Assembly: GCF_003049575.1 (NCBI RefSeq)
Contig: NZ_PYWI01000001.1
Coordinates: forward strand, 62,001 to 126,000
Direction: 5' to 3'
Origin: Lysinibacillus parviboronicapiens
GTDB taxonomy: Bacteria > Bacillota > Bacilli > Bacillales_A > Planococcaceae
Length of the DNA stretch: 64,000 nucleotides
The notes under the pieces are model-generated. The model made no database searches, was not told the origin of the DNA, and saw only the letters and a program-made list of their open reading frames with translations. Of this stretch, positions 24,936-34,554 are shown piece after piece. Every line of letters starts with the position of its first letter. Position 1 is the first letter of the stretch. Both the position numbers and the translations under genes were made by a program.

Positions 24936-26300
24936 CTAGAAGAGTATATGTGCAACTAATGCTGCAATTGGTAGTGAAATGATTGTTCGTAATAAAAATA
25001 GGACAATTAAATCAAAAAATTTCAGTGGAATTTTTGTACCTAAGATCAGCCCACCTACTTCAGACATATAGATCAACTGTGAAACAGAAACAACAGCAAT
25101 TACAAAGCGTGTCGTTTCTGCTTCAATACCTGCGCCCAAAATGGAAGGCAGGAACATATCGGCAAAGCCAACAACCATTGTTTGTGCTGCCTCAGACGCT
25201 TCTGGTAAGCCGAGCACTTCTAAAATAGGTTCGAATGGCATCCCTAACACTGTAAAGATATTCGTGAATTCAGCAAGCATTAAAGCAGTTGTACCAAATG
25301 CCATAACAATGGGTGCGACGCCAATCCATAAATCCAAGACATTTCTAAACCCATCTTTTAAAAATTGGCGAGGACTACGATTTGCATGTGCGACTGTTAA
25401 CGCATTTTCCAAGCCATGTGTCACAGAGTTATAACCTTCTGGTAATTGCTCACGTGATAAATCTACTGGTGTACCGTCAATATAAGTATCTTCCTTTTTC
25501 GCAAGTGGATAAATGCGAGGCATCACGATAGCTAGCACAATCCCACAAAGTACAACCGTTAAATAATATGGAATAAAATAGCGCTCCAAGTGAACTGTTT
25601 CTAACACGACGATACAGAAAGTAATAGACACAACAGAGAAGCTGGTTGCAATAATAGCTGACTCTTTTTTCGTGTAATTCCCCATCTCATATTGTTTACT
25701 CGTCATTAAAACACCAATCGTCCCATCACCAACCCACGAAGTAAGTGCGTCAACAGAGGAGCGTCCAGGGCTTTTAAAAAGTGGACGCATGATTTTCACC
25801 ATCATTGTACCGAAAAACTCAAGTAAGCCGAAGTTTGTTAAAAACGGTAATAACAATCCAGCAAATAAGAAAATTGTAAATAAAAATGTTACTAAACCAT
25901 CATTTGGATCCATTAATAATCCGCCAGTATTTTCATTGCTAATGGCAGCTGGTCCGAAATTAAAGACAACCATCGATGCAAACACTAAACCGATAAGACG
26001 AATGATTGTCCAAAACCAATTTACATAAAATAATGAATCTAAAATACTAGGTTCTTTAGTATTTTTTCGAGGAATACATTTAGCAATAAGTGCGCCGATA
26101 GCCGATATCGCAAACATCGATACAGTAAAATAGCTAATGACGGGTGCCAAAATTCCCGCTAGCAAATTTGCTAAAATGGCAATCGGTACTTTCCAACCTG
26201 CATCTGTTAAAACTGGTGTCATGAATAATAGGACACCAATAAGAGATGGAATAATAAAGTAAAAATAAGTGGAAGTAGGATATTTTTTCATATTTTTCAA
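24936..26300 (-). CDS. YjiH-type membrane protein with nucleoside-recognition (Gate) domains
   Basis: 454 aa, about 11 helices. Two segments are typical of the Gate/nucleoside-recognition domain also seen in SpmA/SpmB and NupC relatives: SSVDALTSWVGDGTIGVLMT (about 180-200) and the later MVVGFADMFLPSILGAG (about 375-392). The overall layout matches the YjiH family of unknown substrate. Start is uncertain: TTG at 26300 lies four bases after GAGG, while ATG at 26291 is 13 bases after it. The transcription unit is single-gene. Confidence 0.75.
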   Translation of the reverse strand: MKNMKKYPTSTYFYFIIPSLIGVLLFMTPVLTDAGWKVPIAILANLLAGILAPVISYFTVSMFAISAIGALIAKCIPRKNTKEPSILDSLFYVNWFWTIIRLIGLVFASMVVFNFGPAAISNENTGGLLMDPNDGLVTFLFTIFLFAGLLLPFLTNFGLLEFFGTMMVKIMRPLFKSPGRSSVDALTSWVGDGTIGVLMTSKQYEMGNYTKKESAIIATSFSVVSITFCIVVLETVHLERYFIPYYLTVVLCGIVLAIVMPRIYPLAKKEDTYIDGTPVDLSREQLPEGYNSVTHGLENALTVAHANRSPRQFLKDGFRNVLDLWIGVAPIVMAFGTTALMLAEFTNIFTVLGMPFEPILEVLGLPEASEAAQTMVVGFADMFLPSILGAGIEAETTRFVIAVVSVSQLIYMSEVGGLILGTKIPLKFFDLIVLFLLRTIISLPIAALVAHILF

Positions 26301-26411
26301 TAAACCTCATTTCTCTATTTTGATTGAAATTCCATATAAGCTTGCTCATTATGCACTGTTAAAATATCAATATATGTAAGTACCGTTTCATCTGAATGAA
26401 ACTTGAACACA

Positions 26412-26446
26412 TAAAAAAACATTCCTCTAAAAAGTATCAAGGAATG
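26412..26446 (-). terminator. Isolated minus-strand terminator upstream of the YjiH-type gene
   Basis: CATTCC...GGAATG plus TTTTTTT on the minus strand. It overlaps the end of a broken reading frame (EIVNAYVNDKKVELVIP before a TGA at 26437-26439, with an earlier in-frame TAA), so it probably ended a now decayed gene. Confidence 0.5.
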
Positions 26447-27241
26447 ACCAGCTCTACTTTTTTATCATTAACATAGGCATTTACAATTTCTTAAATATTA
26501 AACCGGACTTCAACTTGATGCTCTAGGCAATCATCAAACTATGCCCTTCAAAATTCCTAAAATCTTGTCATACATTAAGTCGATTTATATCGTGTAAAGT
26601 GCACATTTAGATTTGTAAAATAAATTTCTGTGTTAAAAGTAAAATTAACCATTTATCACACAAGAAATCTTTCAAACATCTCCCCCCATATATTCTTCTA
26701 TTTCAACTTCCCCTCGTATCATCCTCCGATATGGTGAACGCTCAGTGCCATATCATTTGTCCCTTGTCCGCTACAAAAATAAATGTAGATACTGTTTTCG
26801 CTCATAATATCACAAGTTATAAAGACATTGAAGCATTCGATGAAATTTAAAATAATACTCATATTATTCATATTTTTATAACATTTTTGTATTATCAAAC
26901 TATTGTAAATCCTATAACGCATTCGGTTCAACCTAACATAAAAGTGAATTTTTATACAATTGAAATAATGGCAATTATTTCACTATTATGGCATTTGTCA
27001 ATAGCAATCTTGCCTCGTATTATGGCCTTCCTCTACTATTAGCCGCGCCCTTTTTAAGGAATGGAAAATATTATATCCCTTAGCAAGGCATTCCTTCTAA
27101 CAAAAGGAAGCTCCTGAGGTTTTTACATTTTCACTTAACTTGTATACGGCTTTCTTTCTTTCATTAGTAGGTCGTAACACATATCATTTCTATTGTTATT
27201 GCCTAAGAGATTTAACCAGCGCTTAATAGGCATACAAATAG
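26447..27241. other. Gene-free interval of about 800 bases
   Basis: Very AT-rich. I see no convincing ORF, RNA gene or riboswitch. About 26445-26545 on the minus strand carries a decayed frame (DDCLEHQVEVRFNI, then a stop) of no recognisable family. Around 27050-27120 there are GGAAT/ATTCC repeats without a clean hairpin. Confidence 0.4.
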
Positions 27242-27269
27242 ACCATTTAGTCTTACATCTCATATGTTA
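27242..27269 (+). promoter_or_regulatory. Candidate sigma-K promoter for cotD
   Basis: CATATGTTA (27261-27269) fits the sigma-K -10 pattern CATANNNTA. An AC (27242-27243) sits 17 bases upstream, as expected for the -35. The start of cotD is 39 bases downstream with an AGGAGG ribosome site. Mother-cell expression fits a coat gene. Confidence 0.5.
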
Positions 27270-27307
27270 ATTATGAACGACAACTTATCAAAACAGGAGG
27301 TTTTAAC

Positions 27308-27634
27308 ATGTTTAATCGCAATCGCCGTCATGGTAAAGGTCCACACTGCTGTCCACCACAAACAATGCCTACACAATTTGATCCACCACAGTTTTTACCA
27401 GCTGAACAATATGTTCGCACTAACTATATCCATACTGTCGTACCACACGTTCAACCAGCACATATCACAACTGTCAACAAACATATCTTCGATCATCAAT
27501 ACTATTTCCCTTGCACAGAATCCGTAGTAAATGAGTGCTGTGAAAATCACACACTTTGTGAAATGCCACCTAACCCTTGCCATATGCCACAGCACTGCCA
27601 TATGCCACATCATCATAAACGTATGGGCTATTAA
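27308..27634 (+). CDS. cotD: Inner spore coat protein, CotD family
   Basis: 108 aa, rich in His, Pro and Cys, no hydrophobic segment. The N-terminal HCCPPQTMPTQFDPPQ, central VVPHVQPAHITTVNKHIFDHQYYFP and the C-terminal run of CHMP repeats (PCHMPQHCHMPHHHK) are the CotD pattern. It is deposited in the spore coat by the mother cell. AGGAGG ribosome site and a sigma-K-like promoter support this. Low-complexity composition means database scores may look weak. Confidence 0.85.
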   Translation: MFNRNRRHGKGPHCCPPQTMPTQFDPPQFLPAEQYVRTNYIHTVVPHVQPAHITTVNKHIFDHQYYFPCTESVVNECCENHTLCEMPPNPCHMPQHCHMPHHHKRMGY

Positions 27635-27639
27635 TAAAA

Positions 27640-27676
27640 CAAAGCGATGGGCTTTTTTTGCTCATCGCTTTTTCTT
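27640..27676 (+). terminator. cotD terminator
   Basis: AAAGCGATG-ggctttttttgct-CATCGCTTT then TTCTTTT. It begins a few bases after the cotD stop. Confidence 0.8.
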
Positions 27677-28005
27677 TTGCACCGGGAATAAATGGTCACG
27701 GCACTCCTTCTTTTTTGAATTAATATTTAAACGTAAGAAAGATTAAGGAAAAATGAGGTTTCATTACCTTTTTTCTTTCTCTTTATAGCACAATTTTTCA
27801 ATTGTCTGTATATCACTATGGGATAACGTACGCATAAGCAGTACCTACCTTAATTTTCTTAATTGAATTTCAGATATCACTTTTGTTAGAGTAATCTTTT
27901 TTGTTTATTTCTTAAATTTTCTTGTAATAGAGCGATTGATTAGACGAATACCCTTCTCCTTTCAACGACAATACATAAAATAAACTTTAGAAAGGAGTGG
28001 TCTTA
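27677..28005. other. Intergenic region before the YjcZ-type gene
   Basis: About 330 AT-rich bases with no gene seen. Near its end CATAAAATA (27974-27982) fits a sigma-K -10, but no -35 stands at the right distance, so I do not call a promoter. Confidence 0.3.
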
Positions 28006-28188
28006 ATGGGATACTTTGGAAATGTAGGTAATTATAATAGTTGTTGCGGCGGCTACTATGGTAATGACTATGGCAAGGGTTATTGCATGGACTATGGTCA
28101 GGATAATAGTTCAACATTCGTGTTAATCGTTGTTCTATTTATACTTCTAATTATTGTTGGCGCTACTTTCATGCAAAAAGATTATTAA
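28006..28188 (+). CDS. Small sporulation-type membrane peptide, YjcZ family
   Basis: 60 aa. The first 38 residues are rich in Gly, Tyr, Asn and Cys (YNSCCGGYYGNDYGKGYC). A single membrane helix FVLIVVLFILLIIVGATF follows and the protein ends in a basic/aromatic tip, the layout of YjcZ/YuzJ-type spore peptides. I chose the ATG at 28006 because AAAGGAGTGG lies exactly upstream; the GTG at 27997 is part of that site. It sits between cotD and glnA. Confidence 0.75.
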   Translation: MGYFGNVGNYNSCCGGYYGNDYGKGYCMDYGQDNSSTFVLIVVLFILLIIVGATFMQKDY

Positions 28189-28333
28189 TATTTATTTTTA
28201 AGTGTAAAAAATGAAAAGAAGGCTAGTACCTTCATTATTTGCAACTATCAATAATCCCCATAACCCCTTCTACAAACTATCATAATAGTGGTGTATGGCT
28301 AATCTATCAGCCGTATACACTTCTGATATGATC

Positions 28334-28370
28334 AAAGGGTCACTCCCAGCCTGGTGACCCTTTATATTTT
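28334..28370. terminator. Terminator downstream of the YjcZ-type gene
   Basis: AAAGGGTCAC-tcccagcct-GTGACCCTTT, perfect 10-bp stem, then ATATTTT. About 145 bases after the stop. Confidence 0.75.
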
Positions 28371-28468
28371 ACTCCTAATATTCATTATTATCGTTAAAAG
28401 CAACAAAAAGATTCTAGTTTTAGAACCTCATTTAACTGTTCCTGTGTCAGTGTGGGCATAAAATAAAG

Positions 28469-28503
28469 AAGCGTTGGAGCCTTACAGCCCCAACGCTTTT
28501 AAT
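28469..28503 (-). terminator. glnA terminator
   Basis: AAGCGTTGG pairs with CCAACGCTT around a 12-base loop, directly after the glnA stop on the minus strand; the T run is interrupted (CTTCTTTATTT). Confidence 0.75.
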
Positions 28504-29837
28504 TAGTACATTTTTAAATATTGATCGCGTTCCCATTGGTGTACGGTTGTACGGTACATGTCGAACTCGATTTCTTTTGCTTCTTTGAAGTTTGCATAAA
28601 TGTGCTCACCTAGTGCTTCTTGCGCAATTTTGTCTTTCGCAAGTAATGCTAAAGCGTCATCAAGTGCTGGTGGTAGATTTTCAATACCATTGGCCTTACG
28701 CTCTTCTTCACTCATTACATAGATGTTACGGTTAATCGCAGCTGGTGGTGTTAATTGTTGGCGAATTCCTTCAAGGCCCGCTTCTAAAATAACAGCCATT
28801 GCTAAATAAGGGTTTGCTGCAGGGTCTACTGAACGAACTTCTACACGAGTTGAAAGTCCACGTGCAGATGGAATACGAATCAGTGGTGAACGGTTTTGTG
28901 CTGACCATGCTACGTAACATGGCGCTTCATAACCAGGTACAAGTCGTTTATAAGAGTTAACTGTTGGGTTTGTTACTGCCGTAAAGCCTTGAACATGCTT
29001 AAGCACCCCTGCCATGAATTGCATTGCTGTTTCAGAAAGACCAAGTTCTGTTGATTCATCGAAGAATGCATTTTCTTTACCTTTAAATAAAGATACGTTG
29101 AAGTGCATACCAGAACCCGCTTCACCGAATAATGGTTTTGGCATGAATGTAGCATGTAGGCCATGTTTGCGTGCAATTGTTTTAACAACTAATTTAAATG
29201 TTTGGATGTTGTCACAAGCAGTGATGGCATCAGCATATTTGAAGTCGATTTCATGTTGTCCAGGCGCTACCTCATGGTGAGAAGCTTCGATTTCAAAGCC
29301 CATTTCTTCAAGCTCTAATACGATGTCACGACGGCAATTTTCACCTAAATCTGTTGGTGCTAAGTCGAAGTAACCACCGTGGTCATTAACTTCTAATGTT
29401 GGTTCGCCTTTTGCATCTAATTTGAATAAGAAGAATTCTGGCTCAGGCCCTAAGTTGAAGCTTGTGAAGCCTAAGTCTTCCATTTTTTTCAGGATTCGTT
29501 TTAAGTTGTTACGTGGGTCACCAGCAAATGGGTCGCCTTTTGCAGTGTACACGTCACAGATGAAACGTGCTACTTTCCCTTTTTCAGAAGTCCAAGGGAA
29601 CACTACGAAAGAATCTAAATCAGGATATAAGTACATATCTGATTCTTCGATACGTACGAAGCCTTCAATGGATGAGCCATCGAACATCATTTTGTTTTCT
29701 AGTGCTTTGTCTAGTTGGCTAACAGGAATTTCAACGTTTTTGATTGTGCCAAGAATATCCGTAAATTGCAAACGAATAAAGCTTACATTTTTTTCTTCGA
29801 TTAGACGCTTAATGTCCTCTTTTGTGTATTTACCCAC
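28503..29837 (-). CDS. glnA: Glutamine synthetase, type I
   Basis: 444 aa, normal for the Bacillus GSI-alpha enzyme. Clear motifs are the N-terminal DGSSIEGF, metal/glutamate site [15 protein letters not shown]-binding [14 protein letters not shown], and [13 protein letters not shown] near 320-333. GSI-alpha lacks the adenylylation Tyr region; feedback inhibition and interaction with GlnR and TnrA are the known controls. I prefer the GTG at 29837 ([12 protein letters not shown]) over the longer form, whose GTG overlaps the AGGAG ribosome site. It makes glutamine from glutamate and ammonia and ends the glnR-glnA operon. Confidence 0.95.
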   Translation of the reverse strand: MGKYTKEDIKRLIEEKNVSFIRLQFTDILGTIKNVEIPVSQLDKALENKMMFDGSSIEGFVRIEESDMYLYPDLDSFVVFPWTSEKGKVARFICDVYTAKGDPFAGDPRNNLKRILKKMEDLGFTSFNLGPEPEFFLFKLDAKGEPTLEVNDHGGYFDLAPTDLGENCRRDIVLELEEMGFEIEASHHEVAPGQHEIDFKYADAITACDNIQTFKLVVKTIARKHGLHATFMPKPLFGEAGSGMHFNVSLFKGKENAFFDESTELGLSETAMQFMAGVLKHVQGFTAVTNPTVNSYKRLVPGYEAPCYVAWSAQNRSPLIRIPSARGLSTRVEVRSVDPAANPYLAMAVILEAGLEGIRQQLTPPAAINRNIYVMSEEERKANGIENLPPALDDALALLAKDKIAQEALGEHIYANFKEAKEIEFDMYRTTVHQWERDQYLKMY

Positions 29838-29937
29838 AGTTTTCCACACTCCTATAAATTGTCTAGCTTATATCATTACTCTACCCTATTAATAGAACAA
29901 TAAACCGTCCGCTTAAAAAGCAACCTGTTGCTCAATT

Positions 29938-30312
29938 TTAATAGAATCGAGATAAATCCCCACGTCTGATGGATGATTTTTGCATGCGCTGTGCTTGACG
30001 CATTTCTTCACGCATTATTCGACGCAATTCTGTGTCGCTTAAATCTGGTTCTTCTGTTGCAACAGGATCAAGTTTTTTAGCGAATAATTTTTTAATCTTC
30101 GCCATATTCATGCCCTGCTCCAAGTAATCTTTTACTTCTAGCAGTGTGTCGACATCATTTAATGAAAACATACGACGATTGCCTTCTGTTCGGTGTGGCT
30201 CGATTAAATGGTGTTCTTCATAATAACGAATTTGGCGTGCCGAAAGCTCGGTCAATTGCATCACGATACTCATAGATAATAACGGCATAGTTCGTCTAAT
30301 TTCACGACTCAT
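29938..30312 (-). CDS. glnR: MerR-family nitrogen regulator GlnR
   Basis: 124 aa. A MerR helix-turn-helix with [20 protein letters not shown] and [11 protein letters not shown] is nearly identical to known GlnR proteins. The short C-terminal tail ([20 protein letters not shown]) is the segment that senses feedback-inhibited glutamine synthetase. It represses glnRA when nitrogen is plentiful. A GlnR box lies upstream at 30372-30388. Downstream is glnA after a 100-base gap. Confidence 0.95.
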   Translation of the reverse strand: MSREIRRTMPLLSMSIVMQLTELSARQIRYYEEHHLIEPHRTEGNRRMFSLNDVDTLLEVKDYLEQGMNMAKIKKLFAKKLDPVATEEPDLSDTELRRIMREEMRQAQRMQKSSIRRGDLSRFY

Positions 30313-30336
30313 TTAAGTCCCCTCCAATACCCGCTA

Positions 30337-30388
30337 ATCATATAACGAAAATTTTTCACTGTCAATAAAGATGTAAGGTTTCCTAACA
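30337..30388 (-). promoter_or_regulatory. glnRA promoter and GlnR/TnrA box
   Basis: Minus strand: -35 TTGACA (30360-30365), 17-bp spacer, -10 TATGAT (30337-30342). The GlnR/TnrA box TGTAAGGTTTCCTAACA (30372-30388) matches TGTNAN7TNACA exactly and lies just upstream of the -35, about -50 from the likely start site. A second half-site nearer the promoter is not obvious. Confidence 0.85.
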
Positions 30389-30453
30389 TCGTTTTTTAGA
30401 TTTTTTTTAAACGGATGAAAATTTGTAAAAACCGATGAAAATTCGTGCATGGA

Positions 30454-31719
30454 TTATCTATTGTCTGCCTCTTTTGGAATAGATTGCACGGCGCTGCAAA
30501 TGGCAAATTTCACATGTTCGTACGTTAGGCCCCCCTGTATAAATGCCGTATAAGGCGGACGAATTGGACCATCCGCTGTGAGTTCAATACTCGAACCTTG
30601 AATAAATGTGCCTGCCGCCATAATGACATCATCTTCATATCCTGGCATATACGCTGGTTCTGGGGCATAATGCGCATTTATCGGGGAATTCGCTTGAATT
30701 TCTCGACAAAAAGCAATCATCTGCTCCGCTGTTTGGAAAGAAACCGATTGAATTAAATCCGTACGTACAGCATCATAACTAGGTGATGTCACCATGCCTG
30801 CTTCTTCCAACATTCCTGCTGTGAAAATGGCTCCTTTTAATGCTTGGGCTACTACATGAGGGGCAAGGAAAAAGCCTTGATAGAAATCACCTAACGTATT
30901 TAATGTTGCACCGGCCTCCGCACCAATGCCTGGTGACGTCATACGGTAGGCACATTTCTCTACTAAATCAGCACGGCCAGCAATATAACCACCTATTTTG
31001 GCTAAGCCACCACCCGGGTTTTTAATAAGCGAGCCTGCCATTAAATCCGCACCTACCTCTGTCGGCTCAAGTGCCTCGACAAATTCACCGTAGCAATTAT
31101 CCACAAATATAACTGCTTCTGGGGCAAGTTGGCGGACCTTAGCACACATTTCTGCTATTTGTGCAATCGTAAATGACGGTCTTGTTGCATAGCCCTTTGA
31201 TCGTTGAATAGCAATCATTTTGGTGTTTGGTGTAATGGCTGCTGCCACACCTTGCCAATCAATTGTTTGGTTATCGACTAGGTCCACATGGCGATAGCCG
31301 ATGTTATAATCCTTCAGTGATCCAGTATCCTTCTCCCCACCATCAACAATGGATTGTAAAGTATCATATGGTTGACCAGAAATATACAGCAACTCATCAC
31401 CTGGACGTAACACACCGAATAAACTAAGCGTAATGGCATGCGTACCCGAGATAATTTGTGGACGCACTATGGCCGCTTGTGCTCCAAACACCTCTGCATA
31501 TACGCGCTCAAGATTGTCACGACCTTCATCATCGTAGCCATAGCCATTAGAAGGATGCAGATGATAATCACTTACCTGATGCTTTCTAAATGCCGCAAGC
31601 ACCTTTTGCTGATTGAAAAACGCCATTTCCTCTACCTTTGCATGATAAGGACGGACCTTTTCCTCTATTATAGCCGCGAAAGCTAGCGTGTTTTCTGTTA
31701 AATTGCTTGTAAAAGTCAT
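30454..31719 (-). CDS. ynbB: PLP-dependent aminotransferase/methionine gamma-lyase-like protein (YnbB)
   Basis: 421 aa, a Cys/Met-metabolism PLP-enzyme fold. The PLP-lysine is in GSLIKNPGGGLAKIGGYIAG. Near the N-terminus GNGYGYDDEGRDNLERVYAEVFG is the family's substrate-loop signature. This is the 'aluminium resistance'/YnbB group whose reaction is not firmly known. In B. subtilis ynbB precedes glnR, and the same order holds here, although a promoter lies between them. A GGAGACG ribosome site stands before the ATG. Confidence 0.85.
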   Translation of the reverse strand: MTFTSNLTENTLAFAAIIEEKVRPYHAKVEEMAFFNQQKVLAAFRKHQVSDYHLHPSNGYGYDDEGRDNLERVYAEVFGAQAAIVRPQIISGTHAITLSLFGVLRPGDELLYISGQPYDTLQSIVDGGEKDTGSLKDYNIGYRHVDLVDNQTIDWQGVAAAITPNTKMIAIQRSKGYATRPSFTIAQIAEMCAKVRQLAPEAVIFVDNCYGEFVEALEPTEVGADLMAGSLIKNPGGGLAKIGGYIAGRADLVEKCAYRMTSPGIGAEAGATLNTLGDFYQGFFLAPHVVAQALKGAIFTAGMLEEAGMVTSPSYDAVRTDLIQSVSFQTAEQMIAFCREIQANSPINAHYAPEPAYMPGYEDDVIMAAGTFIQGSSIELTADGPIRPPYTAFIQGGLTYEHVKFAICSAVQSIPKEADNR

Positions 31720-32105
31720 TGTTTTCGTCTCCGTTTCACATTTGTCCTCCGTAAAAGGTCCGTCATTCGTTCAACACCCATAGAAAAGTGAAAAAATAAG
31801 TTTGATGAACGATTACTAACTGACCATTAAATACTCGAACTGTTTACTAGTATTCAGTAGAGAGAATCCCCCACTCATTGGAGTTTTGCTTAATCCCAGT
31901 CCTATCTTAACAATTTGTAAGCCTACCTGCAAAACTTGCCTATTGTTTCTAGAGGTAAGATGCGCTAAGCTAATGTGCGGACTTATTCCAAAAAAAAGTA
32001 TTCAACTACCGAATTTGGCTACAAAATTCATAGATTCTGTTACATTCGGCAGAAGTTTTTAACTTCATTGCTAAAGTTAATTATTTGTTAGAAGGGGTGA
32101 AAGGG
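31720..32105. other. Divergent intergenic region (ynbB / TRIC channel gene)
   Basis: 386 bases. It must hold the promoters of both flanking genes. I find no inverted repeat, riboswitch or small ORF that stands out. Confidence 0.3.
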
Positions 32106-32711
32106 ATGGCTTGGGAGTTTTTTAGCATTATTGGGACAATTGCCTTCGCTATTTCCGGGGCAATAATTGCGATGGAGGAAGAATACGATTTATTCGGTGT
32201 CTATATACTTGGTATTGTTACGGCATTTGGTGGCGGTGCCATCCGAAATTTACTTATTGGTTTGCCTGTGACAACACTGTGGGGACAGGATATGATGTTT
32301 CAAATCGCCTTAGCGGCGATTACCATATTTTTTATATTTCCACACCATCTTATTCAGCATTGGCATCGCTGGGGTAATTTCACAGATGCTATTGGATTGT
32401 CGGCATTTGCGATTCAAGGCGCATTATATGCTGTCAAACTCGACATGCCAATTAGTGCGGTGATAGTTGCCGCTGTTTTAACAGGTTCAGGCGGTGGGAT
32501 TGTTCGTGATGTATTAGCTAGACGCAAACCACTCGTACTACGCGATGAAATCTATGGCGTCTGGGCAGCATTAGCAGGGCTTTTCGTAGGCCTTGAATTA
32601 TTATCAGGAGATATCTTTTTATATGTATTATTTGGTGTCATAACGGCATTACGCATTCTTTCTTATATAAAAAAATGGCGTTTGCCTTTAAGGAAGTTAA
32701 ATCGAGCATAA
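32106..32711 (+). CDS. TRIC-type cation channel family protein (UPF0126)
   Basis: 201 aa, seven helices in two pseudo-repeats. The glycine motifs GIVTAFGGGAIRNLLIG and AVLTGSGGGIVRDVLARR are the two repeats of the TRIC/UPF0126 fold, which forms potassium-permeable trimers in the bacterial members studied. The ATG at 32106 has AAGGGG and AAAGGG upstream; the TTG at 32085 seems too early. Monocistronic. Confidence 0.85.
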   Translation: MAWEFFSIIGTIAFAISGAIIAMEEEYDLFGVYILGIVTAFGGGAIRNLLIGLPVTTLWGQDMMFQIALAAITIFFIFPHHLIQHWHRWGNFTDAIGLSAFAIQGALYAVKLDMPISAVIVAAVLTGSGGGIVRDVLARRKPLVLRDEIYGVWAALAGLFVGLELLSGDIFLYVLFGVITALRILSYIKKWRLPLRKLNRA

Positions 32712-32729
32712 CTAAGCCTCTGTATTAAT

Positions 32730-32771
32730 AACAAGCCCAAATAGCTAGTACGGTTATTTGGACTTGTTTTC
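32730..32771 (+). terminator. Terminator after the TRIC-type gene
   Basis: AACAAGCCCAAATA and TATTTGGACTTGTT, 14 bp with one mismatch, then TTCC. It lies 18 bases past the stop. Confidence 0.7.
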
Positions 32772-32913
32772 CTGTATTTCTTATAAAAGATCAACGCTAC
32801 GCTTACCGAATACTGTTTCCCTGTTATCCTTTTATAGTGATTCTAGACAATATAGGGGCACTACGTTTTATGAACTCATTTTATTTCCTTCATTAAAAAC
32901 TTTAAAATATAGG

Positions 32914-33969
32914 TTACTTTTCTAACATCATCATAGATTCCTCTAATGTAGCCATGTTGTTCATCATGGAGCAAGCTGCATCCAAAATAGGGAATGCTAA
33001 AGCTGCACCCGATCCCTCTCCTAATCGCATATTCATATGTAGCATCGGTTCAACTCCCAGCATTTCAGCAGCAATTTTAGCACCTGGTTCTTCAGAGGCA
33101 TGAGAAGGAATGATATAGTCTTTCACTTGTGGTTCAAGCTCATAGGCAATTAGTGCCGCAATCGTAGAAATAAAGCCATCGATGACAACCGGTTTGCGAT
33201 TGGCAGCAGCTGCCAGTACGACTCCAGCCATAGCGCCTATTTCTAAACCACCGACTTTTGCAAGAATATCAATAACGTCATCGCGTTTTGGATTGTTTAA
33301 GGCAATGGCTTTTTGAATGACCTCTACTTTATGCGCAAGCCCTCCTGTTCCAACACCTGCACCGAATCCAGTCACTTCACACGGATTACATCCATGAAGA
33401 ACCGATAAAATCGCAGCACTTGGTGTTGTATTGCCAATGCCCATTTCACCTGTCCCGAGTAAATCCGCTCCACTTCTAATTTCCCCCATCGCTACTTCAA
33501 TTCCTACTTCAATAGATTGAATCGCTTGTTCCCTCGACATAGCAGGACCCTTTGCCATATTATCCGTGCCGTATTTAATTTTTTTAATCATGACACCTGC
33601 ATCGAGTGGAATATCCTCTTTTACGCCAACGTCTACTGTGACAATTTTTGCATTGGTTATTTTTGCGACAGCACAAACACCCGTTAAGCCTTTTGGAAAA
33701 TTTAATGTTTGAAAGAGCGTCACATTTTGCGGGTTTGACGTCACCCCTTCGTCACAAACACCGTGGTCTGCCGCACAGACAATGATGGCTTTACGATCAA
33801 TCTTTGGAAATAATTGTCCCGTGATACCAGATAGCTGCACGGCAAGAGACTCAAGTTTACCTAAGCTTCCAGGTGGCTTACTAAGGATATCTATTCGTTC
33901 CCTCGCTTTCTCCATCATATTGTTGTCAACTGGCTGAATGTTTTGTATCGTTTGTTGTAATAATTGCAT
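32914..33969 (-). CDS. cobT: Nicotinate-nucleotide--dimethylbenzimidazole phosphoribosyltransferase
   Basis: 351 aa, normal length. Motifs include SKPPGSLGKLESLAVQLSGI at the N-terminus, CAADHGVCDEGVTSNPQNVT, GEMGIGNTTPSAAI and, near the end, MRLGEGSGAALAFPI with the catalytic Glu region. It makes alpha-ribazole phosphate for the lower ligand of cobalamin. It is the only corrinoid gene in the window and is preceded by a cobalamin riboswitch and terminator, so it is repressed by B12. A salvage role is likely but the rest of the pathway may lie elsewhere. Confidence 0.95.
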   Translation of the reverse strand: MQLLQQTIQNIQPVDNNMMEKARERIDILSKPPGSLGKLESLAVQLSGITGQLFPKIDRKAIIVCAADHGVCDEGVTSNPQNVTLFQTLNFPKGLTGVCAVAKITNAKIVTVDVGVKEDIPLDAGVMIKKIKYGTDNMAKGPAMSREQAIQSIEVGIEVAMGEIRSGADLLGTGEMGIGNTTPSAAILSVLHGCNPCEVTGFGAGVGTGGLAHKVEVIQKAIALNNPKRDDVIDILAKVGGLEIGAMAGVVLAAAANRKPVVIDGFISTIAALIAYELEPQVKDYIIPSHASEEPGAKIAAEMLGVEPMLHMNMRLGEGSGAALAFPILDAACSMMNNMATLEESMMMLEK

Positions 33970-34044
33970 GACAATTTCTCCTTTTTTGTTTGCCTGTTAC
34001 TATGAAGTATCAGTAACTATCCCCTTGGTTTTTGAATAAAGAAA

Positions 34045-34092
34045 AAACAAAAAGCCTGTAGTTTATTCATAACAAATAAACTACAGACTTTT
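34045..34092 (-). terminator. Expression-platform terminator of the cobT riboswitch
   Basis: AAGTCTGTAGTTTATT and AATAAACTACAGGCTT form a 16-bp stem with one G-U pair, followed by TTTGTTTTTT on the minus strand. It lies between the aptamer and cobT. Confidence 0.85.
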
Positions 34093-34117
34093 CCATCGTC
34101 TATATCATACGAAGTCA

Positions 34118-34275
34118 ATTAGGCAGGTCTCCTGGCTCAATTTCAACATTTCATAGAACCTTCCCAGACTATGCTAGTGGCATTCTCTATGAAACTCCAT
34201 TTTACAGTGGTGGGACCGCTCAAGCATTTCACTTTATTCCCTATTCTCCCGCAATGGGCACCTAATACTTTTTAT
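34118..34275 (-). ncRNA. Cobalamin (adenosylcobalamin) riboswitch
   Basis: The minus strand shows the conserved blocks in order: GGTGCCCATTGCGGGAGAATAGGGAA, GCGGTCCCACCACTGTAA, then GCCACT in the B12-box region, GGGAAGG and GAGCCAGGAGACCTGCC. This is a full-length aptamer and it precedes a strong terminator and cobT. Binding of the cofactor should cause termination. Confidence 0.9.
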
Positions 34276-34511
34276 GCAACTACTTTAAATCTACGTCAAA
34301 GTATTTTTAGTGTCAATATATTTAATGAATGGATGAAAATATAATGAAGTCCTTTTAAGAGAGCTAACTATAAGCAAATCGATACGATAAAAAGTGCGCA
34401 AGCGTTCGGGATGAATCTCAACAAGAAGTTTAAACTAAGCGTAGCCTCTCTAGGAGAGCAAAGAAAACTGGATGCGCAAAATTTACACAGACTGATTTAT
34501 ATAACACCACA
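34276..34511. other. Interval upstream of the riboswitch without a gene
   Basis: About 235 bases. No ORF, tRNA or repeat recognised. The cobT leader promoter must lie in its left part on the minus strand. Confidence 0.3.
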
Positions 34512-34546
34512 AAAAAAACAAAACCCTCGCTTAAGCGAAGGTTTTA
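34512..34546 (-). terminator. Terminator of the single-domain rhodanese gene
   Basis: AAAACCTTCGC-ttaa-GCGAGGGTTTT with T-rich tail TGTTTTTTTT on the minus strand, eight bases after the stop. Confidence 0.85.
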
Positions 34547-34554
34547 ATGAATTA

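Noticed and set aside
26719..26931. 70-codon minus-strand ORF
   Set aside because: No ribosome site, no recognisable pattern, in a very AT-rich gap where such frames arise by chance.
29422..29892. 156-codon plus-strand ORF
   Set aside because: Antisense to the conserved part of glnA; no ribosome site.
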